NCBI GenBank assembly: GCA_965247295.1
Contig: CBDFGQ010000008.1
Span: 620,001-684,000 of the forward strand
Source: CBDFGQ01 sp965247295
GTDB lineage: Bacteria; Chloroflexota; Dehalococcoidia; Lucifugimonadales; JAGWBF01
Reading direction: 5' to 3'
DNA length: 64,000 nucleotides
The first letter of the stretch is position 1. Every line of letters starts with the position of its first letter. A program made the translations under genes and the position numbers. Under the pieces are notes generated by a model that did no database searches, was not told where the DNA came from, and saw only the letters and a list, made by a program, of their open reading frames with translations. This document shows positions 16,800-26,900 of the stretch, piece by piece.

Positions 16800-17729
16800 C
16801 TAACGCCTGGCCTGCCGCACTGCCGCAGCCTTTTCGGCGTCCCTGGCGGCGCAGCGCTCCCACAGCTCCAGTGTCAGCCTGGCCCGCTCATCAACGGGAA
16901 CGTCGATCATCGTTGTCGTGCCGGGGTAGGGCACCGCCGCCGTCCCCCGTGCCACGCCCTCCGCGAACAGCCGCCGGGTCTCACCATACAACTCCACCTG
17001 TTCAGCTGAGGGCGTGTAGGCGCGGTTGCACGGCTCTACCCAGGAGGGCTCTGGGCAGATGGCCCCCGCGAAGCCCAGGTTCTTGCCTCGCAAAGCGAAA
17101 CTATGGATTTCATCGGCGTCATCAGACCGTCGAAACAGGCCGTAGGGATGGCTGATGCCCACAGGCTGAATCCTGGCTGCCCTACCTTCGACGATGATGC
17201 GCCCCTTGGCGTACACGAAGGGGTCGAAATCGGGATCGGGGACTATACCCAGGTCTCGGCACAGGTTGATCTCGTCCAGCCCGACAGAGCTGACCCTGGG
17301 GCTGGCCTTGACGATCTCTCGAACGTTCCACACGCCCCTGCCAGAGTCCAGAAGTACCATGATCTGCAACGAGAACTCGGCGATGCCACGGCGCTTCTCC
17401 ATTTCCGTGAGCAGGGAGTCCGCTTCCGCCATCTCGCGCCCTGACTCGGCGCCGCAGTAGACGATTCCCCTTAGACCTGGCCACACCGAGGCTTCGATGT
17501 CGGCATGGGCGAGCGATCTGTTGACGCGAACGAAGACCTCGGCGGCACCCCTGGCGGCCATGGGTATGGAGTCCCTGACCTGCCCTCTGGCCGCCGATCT
17601 CTCGCCGTCGGGAACCATGTCAGAAAGGTCCAGTATCACGGAGTCGGCATTGTGAGTCCAGGAATCCTCGACACCCTGCCGATCAACAACCGATACAATC
17701 AGGTGAGAGCGACGCACGAAGGAATTCAT
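16800..17729 (-). CDS. CitE-like (HpcH/HpaI aldolase family) protein, paralogue A
   Basis: The fold is that of citrate lyase beta subunit/malyl-CoA lyase (TIM barrel). The N-terminal strand gives ADSVILDLSDMVPDGERSAA and the substrate Arg is in EVFVRVNR. However the metal-binding Glu found in the family motif VExxxGV is Asp here (LLDSGRGVWN), and the PKxE segment is replaced by YCGAESG. These two changes suggest altered or lost lyase activity. It is the last of three adjacent paralogues, 10 bases after paralogue B, and should be co-transcribed with them and the acyl-CoA synthetase. 309 residues. The reaction is not assignable. Confidence 0.8.
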   Translation of the reverse strand: MNSFVRRSHLIVSVVDRQGVEDSWTHNADSVILDLSDMVPDGERSAARGQVRDSIPMAARGAAEVFVRVNRSLAHADIEASVWPGLRGIVYCGAESGREMAEADSLLTEMEKRRGIAEFSLQIMVLLDSGRGVWNVREIVKASPRVSSVGLDEINLCRDLGIVPDPDFDPFVYAKGRIIVEGRAARIQPVGISHPYGLFRRSDDADEIHSFALRGKNLGFAGAICPEPSWVEPCNRAYTPSAEQVELYGETRRLFAEGVARGTAAVPYPGTTTMIDVPVDERARLTLELWERCAARDAEKAAAVRQARR

Positions 17730-17739
17730 CGGCGGTTGC

Positions 17740-18678
17740 TTACCCTCCCTCTACAGCCATGGTCCGTTCCCTGGCAGCGACCTTCTGGGCATCGCGATCC
17801 GCGCACAGTCCTGCCCACTCGATTAGCTCCTCCGCTCTCGCGGCCTCGTACCTGTCCACAATGCGGCCGTCAAGCTCTCCCACGACCTCGGCTCGGTGGT
17901 CCAGCTCTCGGAAGAACTCTAGGACTCGTTGGGCCCAGACCAACTCGTCGGAAGTCGGCGTAAGCCCACGATTCTGAGGCGCCACGACGTTGGGGTGCAG
18001 GCCACCGCCCGACCGGAACCCGGCCCTCCGGTTGGCCTCAGCCCTGTTGAGTGCGAGGTCCGCGTCGCCGACGTTTCCCGTTGTGTCCGGCACATAGACG
18101 CCACCTTCTCGTTCCAGCCCCAGCGCGAGGGCAATCAGCTCTCCCTCGCCGCGGTTGTAGACGAACTGGTCGAAGCCGACGAACATCTCTATCCCCATGT
18201 CCATCGACATATCGTACCCTGTGCCGCCGCCGAAGGAGTCGATGCGAGAGCTTGCGGAAGCGATCTCATAAGAGTTGACCACGCCGAGGGTCGTTTCGAC
18301 GGAGACCCCTATCCGCACCGTGCCGGGCCTGATGCCCCGGATCCGCTCCATCTCGCTAATGAGCTCGTCCAGCTTGCGAATCTGGTCCGCGGTCTCCGCC
18401 TTGGGAAAGGCAATCTGTCGCACACCCGGCCACACCGCAGCCGGAACGTCCGCCTCTGGGTAGGCACAGTTAATCCGTATGTTGATCTCGGACCCGCCCC
18501 TCTGACCCTGTGCGATGGCATCGCTGATCAGGGTACGGGCATGCTCCTTCTGTGACTGTGGGACCGAGTCCTCCAGGTCGAAGATCAGGAAATCGCAGTC
18601 ACGCGTCCACGCGCGACCGACGAACCGGGGATTGTTGATGGGCATGGTCAGGCCCGACCGTCTCACTCGTCTGGACAT
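17740..18678 (-). CDS. CitE-like lyase (HpcH/HpaI aldolase family), paralogue B
   Basis: This is the canonical member of the trio. It keeps FLIFDLEDSVPQSQKEHA, the substrate Arg in INIRINC, the FPKAET motif, the metal-binding Glu in VSVETTLGVVNSYEIA, and the second ligand Asp in GTGYDMSMDMG. Family enzymes cleave or form C-C bonds of CoA thioesters such as malyl-CoA, citramalyl-CoA or citryl-CoA. A CoA-thioester substrate is supported by the adjacent ADP-forming acyl-CoA synthetase. 312 residues. The exact substrate is not visible. Confidence 0.85.
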   Translation of the reverse strand: MSRRVRRSGLTMPINNPRFVGRAWTRDCDFLIFDLEDSVPQSQKEHARTLISDAIAQGQRGGSEINIRINCAYPEADVPAAVWPGVRQIAFPKAETADQIRKLDELISEMERIRGIRPGTVRIGVSVETTLGVVNSYEIASASSRIDSFGGGTGYDMSMDMGIEMFVGFDQFVYNRGEGELIALALGLEREGGVYVPDTTGNVGDADLALNRAEANRRAGFRSGGGLHPNVVAPQNRGLTPTSDELVWAQRVLEFFRELDHRAEVVGELDGRIVDRYEAARAEELIEWAGLCADRDAQKVAARERTMAVEGG

Positions 18679-18715
18679 GTTACTGGTCCCCCTGGTGGAA
18701 TGATAGGCTGCCGGA

Positions 18716-19678
18716 TTATAAGCCTGCCGAGGCCTTGGACCGGTCCCTGGCCTGGCATTCCTTCGCCCACTCGATGACCCTCGCCGCTATCGCCGCGCGT
18801 GGCGCGTCTGTGGCCTCGCCGTCGACAAGAGCGGCCGATTTGCCACTAACCCGGGCCTCGCCGAAGGCATCGACCGTCGCCATGGCCCACGCCGTCTCCT
18901 CGGCAGAGGGCGTGAAACCTACGTTCAATGCCTCCACCTGGTGGGCTCTCATGCACAGTGCGCCCCGGGATCCGGCTCGCCGTCCGGTGGTTGCGGCCTC
19001 AAGGGTTGCCTGGTAGCTGGCCACCAGACCCCGGGAAGTAGCACGCCACCATGCCCCAATGGGCTGCACATTTGTGGCGTAGGCAATGATAATCAATCTT
19101 TGCATCAGGTAGGGCATCAGGTGCAGGTCTCCCGCAGGCTCCACGCGCAGGTCCATCACCAGGTCGGCGCGTCCGAGGCTGACCGACTTGATCCGGCCGC
19201 TGGCCCGAATGAGGTCCATCGCGTCCCAGTTGCCGCGCGCGGTGTCGAGACAGAGGTGTATCTCCAGTTCCCGCTCAGGGCCTCTGGGATCATCTGCCTC
19301 ACGGACCTCACCGACTGCCGCCGGCTTGACCACGCCCCGCTCCGCTTCGAGCCGGCCCAGAATCTGGTCCGCCTCTCTCACCTGGTCCGCACTGGTGACC
19401 CCGGGAAGTACCACACCCGTCAAACCGGGCCACACCGAGGCCGCCAGGTCGGCATACATCAGCTCGACATCCAGCCGAACGAAGACCTCGGCCCCTCGAC
19501 CCCGCATCTGGCTGGTGGCGCCCGGTATGTTCTCTCGGGCCCGATCCTTTCTCTTATCGTGGACGGTGTCTTGCAGATCCAGCACGACGACGTCGGCGGA
19601 CGAATCGGCAGCTTGCGTTAGTGCGTCCGCATCGTGGGCCGGGACAATCAGCCAGGAGCGTCGGACCTGGGGGTTCAT
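18716..19678 (-). CDS. CitE-like (HpcH/HpaI aldolase family) protein, paralogue C
   Basis: This is the third paralogue and overlaps the acyl-CoA synthetase stop by four bases (ATGA), a sign of coupling. Seen: ADVVVLDLQDTVHDKRKDRA, EVFVRLDV with the substrate Arg. As in paralogue A the metal-binding Glu is Asp (LCLDTARGNWDAMDLI) and PKxE is changed (LPGVTSADQVREAD). A hydrophilic insert around AAVGEVREADDPRGP is not present in B. 320 residues. Together A and C look like a diverged pair around a canonical B, possibly subunits of one hetero-oligomer. This is inference. Confidence 0.8.
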   Translation of the reverse strand: MNPQVRRSWLIVPAHDADALTQAADSSADVVVLDLQDTVHDKRKDRARENIPGATSQMRGRGAEVFVRLDVELMYADLAASVWPGLTGVVLPGVTSADQVREADQILGRLEAERGVVKPAAVGEVREADDPRGPERELEIHLCLDTARGNWDAMDLIRASGRIKSVSLGRADLVMDLRVEPAGDLHLMPYLMQRLIIIAYATNVQPIGAWWRATSRGLVASYQATLEAATTGRRAGSRGALCMRAHQVEALNVGFTPSAEETAWAMATVDAFGEARVSGKSAALVDGEATDAPRAAIAARVIEWAKECQARDRSKASAGL

Positions 19679-21831
19679 TCAGTGGTCCTCCCGCTCGAGT
19701 TGCTTATGGTGACCAAGGCATCAACGGCCTTCACCCCTTCGCCTTCCGGGAGCACGGCGAGGGGATTTATGTCTATTTCCTGGACTCGGTCTCTGAGATT
19801 CACCGCCAGGTCGGACAGCTTCATAAGGGTGTCCAACAGGGCCGATATGTCACCCCTGCGCCGGCCCCGAAATCCCTTCAACAGCCGGCTTCCCTTGACC
19901 TCATCGACCATCTCCTGCGCGTCCCAGCGAGTTATCGGGCAGACACGGTGGGCCACGTCGCTCATTAGCTCGACCAGTACCCCTCCCAGTCCGTATAGCA
20001 ATACCGGCCCCAGCTGCGGGTCCTGAGTTACCCCGACGATCACTTCGACGCCACCCCTGACGGTCTCCTGCACCAGGACGCCCCGGAGGTCGGCAGATGG
20101 CGCGTACTCTCGCGCGTTGCGCAGGATCTCGTCGTAGGCGAGCCGTAGCATTTCAGCGTCACGGATGTCCAGCCTCAGGGCCCCGGCCTCCGTTTTGTGC
20201 AGTATGTCCGGGGACTCAACCTTTAGTACCACCGGATAGCCGATCTCCCTGGCCGCAACCGATGCCTCCTCTACCGTCGACGCCCGCCGCTCCAGAGTCG
20301 TCTGGATCCCCCACAAATCGAGCAACTTCTTGGCTTCGTGCTCGCCCAGGGCACCTCGGTGTGATGACAGCAACTCCTCGGCGGTGGCGAGCACGTCAGG
20401 CGACGCCGGGCGAGCCCTCGCGAACCCAGACCGCATTCGCCCCTTACGCCACGAATGGTAGTCGTGTAGCTGCCTTAACGCGTAGGCAAGGTTCTCCGGG
20501 CTGTGGAATACCGGGATGTGCGCGTTTCTCAGGGTCTCCAGGCCCGTGGACTCCCCAAGCTCGTTTCCCGTGTACAGGAAGGCGACGAGTTCGTCGTGAC
20601 CGGCTCGCAAATCGACGATGTGTTGGGCCTGGGCCTCGCTTGCCGAGCTGGCGACCACCAACGCCCCCACCTCCGGCTCGTTTATCATGTACTCCATAAT
20701 CGGCGCTACCGTGTCGCGATTGGCGTGTCCGGTGATGTCGGCAGGGTTGGCCGCCCAGCCGAAGCCCTGGAGAATGTCGTTGATACCGTCCCGTGCATGG
20801 TCGGTGAGGCCTGGGAGCTCAAGCTCCGCCTGGCCAAACACGTCCGCCGTCAGCGAGCAGACGCCGCCTGAGTGGGATACCAGCGCTACTCCGTGCCTTT
20901 TTGGTGCACGACCGTCCGCGAGAAGCTGAGATACCTCCAGCAGCTTGTCCCAATCGTGGACCCGTATCACCCCATACTGTCTGAATGCCGCCTCATAGAC
21001 CTCGTCCGCGCCGGTGATGGCCGCCGTGTGGGACCGAGCCGCCACGGTCCCAGGTTCGGACCGACCGATCTTTATCGCAACGATGGGTGTCCCCTTTTCC
21101 GCAGCCATTTTGGCTACCTCGAGGAACTTTCGAGGGTCCTTGAACCCCTCGATGAACATGGCGATTACCCTGGTATCGTCGTCGTCGAGAAGGTAGCGAA
21201 CGAAGTCCGTCGTCTCCAGGTCCGCCTCGTTGCCCGTCGAGACTATGTACGAGTAGCCGATTCGCCTGGCTACGGCGCGAGACAGAAAGGGTCCGAAGGC
21301 GGAAGCGCCGCTCTGGCACACCAGCGCCACGTTGCCGCCGATCATGTCCACGTCGGTTACGGAGGAGGTCGAGCAGGCCCAGATGTTGTCCCTGACGTTG
21401 GCTATGCCCAGGCAGTTGGGACCAGAGATTCGCACGCCTGTCTCCCGAGCGAGAACCCCAAGCTCCTCTTGCAGGACACGGCGTTCCTCCGTTCCTCGCT
21501 CGGCAAACCCGGCGGAGATGACGATGGCCGATCCGGCACCCTTTTCGGCGCACTCCCTCAGCACCGCGATCACGCGATGATACGGCACGATGATGCCCAC
21601 GAGGTCGGGGCTCTCCGGCAGGTCGCCGACGCTGGGATAGCACGGCACGCCCATGAGCTCCTCGTAGCGTGGATTGACCGGATAGACCCGTACCCGATCC
21701 CTGGCGCGAAGGACCGAGCTCAGGAAGCGACCGCCATACTGCATCCGCTCCGTCGCACCCACCACCGCGATGGAGCGGGGGTTGACCATCTTGTGAATAG
21801 AGTCGAGCTGCGGCTCTGTCCAGTAGTCCAT
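19675..21831 (-). CDS. ADP-forming acyl-CoA (acetate-CoA ligase type) synthetase, fused alpha-beta
   Basis: It makes acyl-CoA from an acid, CoA and ATP with a phosphohistidine intermediate. The domain order is: CoA-binding Rossmann domain (residues about 15-140, IAVVGATERMQYGG), succinyl-CoA-synthetase-like domains (about 150-450, SGPNCLGIAN, CQSGASAFG) with the phosphorylated His in ARSHTAAITGADE, then an ATP-grasp domain (about 500-718, EAKKLLDLWGIQTT, GYPVVLKVESPDILHKTEAG). 718 residues is the normal size for the fused form. It leads the operon with three CitE-like genes, so it probably activates the acid substrate or processes the acid product of those lyases. Confidence 0.9.
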   Translation of the reverse strand: MDYWTEPQLDSIHKMVNPRSIAVVGATERMQYGGRFLSSVLRARDRVRVYPVNPRYEELMGVPCYPSVGDLPESPDLVGIIVPYHRVIAVLRECAEKGAGSAIVISAGFAERGTEERRVLQEELGVLARETGVRISGPNCLGIANVRDNIWACSTSSVTDVDMIGGNVALVCQSGASAFGPFLSRAVARRIGYSYIVSTGNEADLETTDFVRYLLDDDDTRVIAMFIEGFKDPRKFLEVAKMAAEKGTPIVAIKIGRSEPGTVAARSHTAAITGADEVYEAAFRQYGVIRVHDWDKLLEVSQLLADGRAPKRHGVALVSHSGGVCSLTADVFGQAELELPGLTDHARDGINDILQGFGWAANPADITGHANRDTVAPIMEYMINEPEVGALVVASSASEAQAQHIVDLRAGHDELVAFLYTGNELGESTGLETLRNAHIPVFHSPENLAYALRQLHDYHSWRKGRMRSGFARARPASPDVLATAEELLSSHRGALGEHEAKKLLDLWGIQTTLERRASTVEEASVAAREIGYPVVLKVESPDILHKTEAGALRLDIRDAEMLRLAYDEILRNAREYAPSADLRGVLVQETVRGGVEVIVGVTQDPQLGPVLLYGLGGVLVELMSDVAHRVCPITRWDAQEMVDEVKGSRLLKGFRGRRRGDISALLDTLMKLSDLAVNLRDRVQEIDINPLAVLPEGEGVKAVDALVTISNSSGRTTE

Positions 21832-22058
21832 CGCTATCTACTCTTCTTCGTTGTCTGGTTCCGATACCGAAGACCGAGGACCGTTCTAATCGACAGTTGT
21901 CAGTATATGTAAGAGACGCTAGTTGTGTAAACTCTCAGAACCACATCATCAACGCCACACTCCTAAGCAGCCGTTATTGTGAGTCAATCCGCGGCTTAGT
22001 GTTTCCTGGGTCCCCGTGGTAGACTCCAGCAAAGTTTTAAGAAGGTTGTGGGTGCGCC

Positions 22059-23905
22059 ATGAAGATGACCAAGAATCGGTGGGTTGGAGTCATCCTGGGA
22101 GTCAGTGTTTTCCTGGCCGCCTTTGGCGTGGCGCTAGCCCTTACCGTTTTCCAGGTGAGCCGGGAGGTGCCCAGCGCCCTGCGCTTGGGCTCGGCAGTGG
22201 TCATCAGCGGGGACAACCTGGCCTTGTGGTTCGACAAGGAGAAGACCAAGCCAGTCACATCCCTTGAGTTCGTGGGGGTACAGCTTCAGCCACCCCTGAA
22301 GTCCTTTTCTGCTGGTAGACCTCAGACCTGGATATACATCGAGAACAAGTCCAATATTGACCTCACGCTTATTGCGCCCTGCGGGAATGTGGAGAACCCT
22401 TCTGGCACAAAGATTGGCTTCTTAGAGTCTGATCTACATTCCGTTCAGACCGGCGACCAGCTAGGCAGCACATGCGGGTCGGTGAGGTTGAACATCTCTT
22501 TGAGGAGGTGGACCCCGAGGACGGTCTGCAGAATGTAACGCTGGCCCCTGGAGATATGGTAAGGGCGAAGCTGCGGGTTGACCTCGACCCGGGCCTGGCA
22601 TCGGGAGACTATACCTTCACGACGGTGTTCGGGGCCGTGAGCACCCCTGCGATTGGGGCCCCCGTGGCTGGTGACATAAACGGTGACGGCGTACCGGACT
22701 TCATCGTGGGGGCAGACCAAGGCGACGCCGGTAAAGTCTACCTCTACTCCGGGGCCGATGGGGCTCTCCTATACCAGCTGACCGGCGACGCCGCGGGCGA
22801 TCGCTTCGGCACGGCCTTCGCCGGGGTTGGGGACGTGAACGGGGACGGGAAGGCGGACTTCGTCGTGGGGGCAACCCTAGCCGATGCCCCCGGCAAGACC
22901 AATGCCGGGAAGGTCTACGTCTACTCCGGGGCCGATGGGACTCTCCTCTACCAGAAGACCGCCGACGCCTCGGGCGATGTGTTCGGCATATCCGTTTCCG
23001 GGCTTGGGGACGTGAACGGGGATGGGATACCGGACCTCATCGTGGGCGCACGCGACGCCGACGCCCCCGGCAAGGCCAATGCCGGAAAGGCCTACGTCTA
23101 CTCCGGGGCAGACGGGGCTCTCCTCTACCAGAAGACCGGCGACGCCGCGGGCGATTCCTTCCATTCCGTTTCCGGAGTTGGGGACGTGAACGGGGACGGG
23201 GTGGCGGACTTTATCGTAGGGGCGTACAGGTTCGATACCCCCAGCACGACCGAAGCCGGTAAAGTCTACGTCTACTCCGGGGCCGACGGGGCTCTCCTCT
23301 ACCAGGTGACCGGTGATACCGCAAGCGATGGGTTCGCCGGTTCATCACTTTCCGGAGTTGGAGATGTGAACGGGGACCTGATACCGGACTTCATCGTGGG
23401 GGCGTTTGCCACCGTTGTCGCCGGCAACCTTAATGTCGGGAAGGTCTACGTCTACTCCGGGGCCGACGGGGTCCTCCTCTACCAGAAGACCGGTGACGAC
23501 GGCGCGTACGGTGGCTTCGGCGTTTCCGTTTCTGGGGTTGGAGACGCAAACGGGGACGGGAAGGCGGACTTCATCGTGGGAACCTCCGGAGCCGATCCCT
23601 CCGGCAAGACCGATGCCGGGAAGGCCTACACGTTCTCTGGAGCCAACGGGGCTCCCCTCTACTCGGTGACCGGCGACGAGTCGGGAGATCTGTTCGCCAA
23701 TTCCCTTTCGGGGGTTGGAGACGTGAACGGGGACGGGAAGTCGGACTTCATCGTGGGGGCGAACCGGATTTCCGCTATCAAGAATTTCACCGATACCGGG
23801 AAAGCCTACGTCTACTCCGGGGCTGACGGGGCTCTCCTCTACTCGACGACGGGGGACGTCGTGGGCGATTACTACGGGCTTGCCGTTTCCGGTCTTGCTC
23901 CGTAA
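22059..23905 (+). CDS. FG-GAP (integrin-alpha-like) repeat surface protein, frameshifted
   Basis: An N-terminal hydrophobic segment (residues 9-33) can act as signal or anchor, followed by a non-repetitive domain ending RLNIS. The frame must then shift by -1 at about 22499-22501 (TTT) to continue FEEVDPEDGLQNVTLAPG, after which the second frame is open to 23905. The rest is seven FG-GAP/VCBS-type blades of about 60 residues. Each has a Ca-binding GDVNGDGxxDFIVGA loop followed by GKVYVYSGADGALLYQ. They should form a seven-bladed extracellular propeller for adhesion or ligand binding. The gene is convergent with the lectin-kinase gene. Without the frameshift the product would be about 615 residues. 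The lesion may be a sequencing error. Confidence 0.78.
22660..23895 (+). repeat. Seven tandem FG-GAP coding repeats of about 180 bases
   Basis: Near-identical DNA recurs about every 170-190 bases: TACGTCTACTCCGGGGCCGA, and gttgggGACGTGAACGGGGA. The DNA-level similarity between units implies recent expansion or homogenisation, and such tracts are prone to assembly collapse. Confidence 0.85.
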
Positions 23906-23980
23906 GGACCAGGTGCCTGAGCCCGCGAGATCGAACTGGAAGGTGAGGCGCCCTATCGTCTCTCCCCCTGGCGGCGCGGC

Positions 23981-26900
23981 CTAGCGGGCGGGCTGGATTG
24001 CCGACTGCCACCAGTGGGATATTCCCCTGAGCTCCCCCTCGAAGATCCACGAATTGACCTCGTCTGAGGGGTTCGTGAAGGTAAACCTGACCCATTCCCC
24101 ACCCAGCCCCACGGCTTCAAACGACACTTCGTCCGCCGCGGTCTCGAAGCCTTTCGGCAGGGAGACTTCCAAAGACGTCTGGGCGCTCTCGGGCTCAATC
24201 TCCAGGGAGGCGCTAACGGCGGGAAGGTAAGAGACCGGAAACGAGTTGGGGTTTTCTAGCACAGCTTCGAATTCAATTACGTATTCACGTTTCTTGTCGA
24301 AGAACGGGCCGAAATCCCTCCACGTATCTTTGTCCGACACGGAAACTACCCTTATGTCCTCCATCCCGTCATACCGCTGAGCACTGTTTACGTCGATCCC
24401 CATATTAATTCCGACAGGCTGCACCGGAAGGTCGTGGATACTGGGTGCTCGAACTAATTTCACGGTCGCCCGCATGAGGACCTTCGTAATTCCCGGCTGC
24501 AGGACGGCGGGAGTCACTGAACGGGTCAGTAGAAGTCCTGAGTCCGCGACCGGTCTCGGCTCAAGGTTAAGGTGCATGCCGCGGTCCGGCTCCCAGCTAT
24601 ATGTATACGCACCGTCGTCTTCCCCGATGAAGGTCCGTCTATAATCATCGTGGGGATTCAGGGGCCTGTCGAGGGTAGCCGAGAGGGCCACGGGGTAGTC
24701 CGTATGGTATTCCCATTGTGACTCATAAAGCCACCTGCCGGGCTCCCACTGATCCTCAAACCCCCTATCCCTATCACATCCACACAAGTGCAGCGAGTTG
24801 TTGTACCGTATCTTTATCAGCGGCCCGAAGGGCTGCTTTGGCCTGGCCCTAGGCGCGAGCGTCGGGGTGGGAGCCGGTGCGAGAACTGGCGCGGGCTTCT
24901 CCGCGGGAATCTCCTGAAACCGGTCCGGTGGCTGGATGTCGATGTGCTCATTGAAATCAAAGTATTGGAACTCGCCGTAGCCGACACCGGGACCCTGGCT
25001 GAACTCGATGGTCATCTTCCGCAGGAATCCGTCTTCGTCTATCCAGACATCCAATCGCCCTGGTTGCTCTTTAGAAAAGGCCTCCAGAAATTCCTCTGGA
25101 CTGTAGCCAGAAGCACGTGCCGATCTTTCGCCTTGCCTGGCTTGGGACTCTAGCCATTGCCCGATACCTCTCCAGTCGGCCTTTACCCTGATGTGGCTGG
25201 CATCGACATCCCCGATGTGCTCCACACCCAGAGGCATCAGCTTGTAGAATCGAAGCGGCGTGTCGGGATGGGGGAACATAAATTCCCCCGCGTCAAGCAT
25301 AGAGTCCCCAAAGGCTTCGGTCCGGTCCATGGGCTCGCGATGCCACCTGCCGCCCTCCGGGTCGTCACTATAATATACGTACGGCGGCACCAGTATCCTT
25401 TCGTTTCTGGACTCACGATCCCTGTCTCTGGAAATCTCCGTTACCCTGGCTCTTCTCCCCGATCTCTCGCCCTCCAGGGCCATCTCGAACGCACCCCGAG
25501 GACTCTTCTGCACGAACTGCCCCTTCATACGAAAGCTCTTCAGGTTGTTCATGGTTTTCATTGCCCGGCGAAACAGCTTCTCGGCGGGAATCGGCCGTGG
25601 GTCAGCCACGAATGGAAGCGGGAACTCGACGACGTATCCGGACTGGGTGCCGATGGGGTTCTCATCGTTCCATGTCCCACTGGGGTCCCAGATCGTAAGA
25701 TAGAATTCTCCGTCTCCTCCCGCGTCGTTGGGTTCGCCGTCATTCCAATTGGTAAAGGACCAGGGTTCCCCCGTAACCCAACGCCAGTCGGAGTCGGGCC
25801 CGTCGTTGGGCCTCTTCTGTATTCCCCCCATCCACAGCTGGTCGGAGCCCAGATCGGTGTTGTCTACGATCCAACGGTTCTCCTCATGGGAGGTTATCGT
25901 CGCCAGGTGTCCCCTCACTCCCTTGAACAGCATGCTCTCCGCCGCCTCTTTGGCCTCGGGCCAGGTGAGACCGCATTCGACCCTGACGACCCCGTAATAG
26001 TGCCCGTTTGCCGGAAACAGTGGTCCGGTCTCCACTGAAGGAGACCCCCGGAATCGACAGACCCTATCCAGATCGTCCAAATGTTCCGGAGTTACAAAGT
26101 CATCGTCGGTATCCCAGATCCTGACGAATCCAGATAGGGGAGGTCCACCCATGTTTAAATAGTAGGCGGAACTGTTGCGTGATTCAGACGCAACCGCCAA
26201 TGTAACTGCGGCGCCAGCGGTGGGCCGCATGCTTATCCATGTCTGGGTCAGTCCCCACTGGGCTCCAAATTCGGTGATTACAATATCCTCATCATTGTCA
26301 TATCCGACCCATTCTACGGGCATTCCAAGGACTTTCGCGTGACTCTCATCGCCGAGATCGATACTTTCGCGGTCAGGTAGCCCCACATAGAAGAGCGGCA
26401 TGTCCTTGATCCAGACTACCCTGCCTCCCCGTCTCATATAGTCACTGAAGAGGGAATCCGAAGAGGGAGCGAAGGGGTCATCCACAACCGTAGCGGGCAC
26501 TACGTCCTGTGCGAACACAACGCAAGTATTTACATCGTTACTCATCATATAGTCGCTTAGCTGGTCGGCACCCACAACTTCGTATCTCCTTGAGGCGAGT
26601 CCCTCGGTTATGTAATCCAGCTGGCTGTCCCAGGACGCCGGATAATCTTCATCCCGGTAAACGACTAGGGCCGGCTCAGGTAGTTTCCCGTCGAATATGG
26701 GGACTATGGGCTCCGGAGGATCCTGCGACAGGAGCACGATCTGGACGTCGTCAATATGGTAAGAACGGTCGACCTGCTGGAGACGAATAGACCCGGGGAC
26801 CATACCCTCGTAGAAGTTGGCGAGCACGGTCTCGCCGTCAAGGTCCACTATCAGCTGGGGACCAAGCACCGTTAGAGTCAGCATGTGCCATGCATCGCGA

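Noticed and set aside
22660..23895. CRISPR array
   Set aside because: The repeats are long, in frame and encode FG-GAP blades; there are no spacer units and no cas genes.
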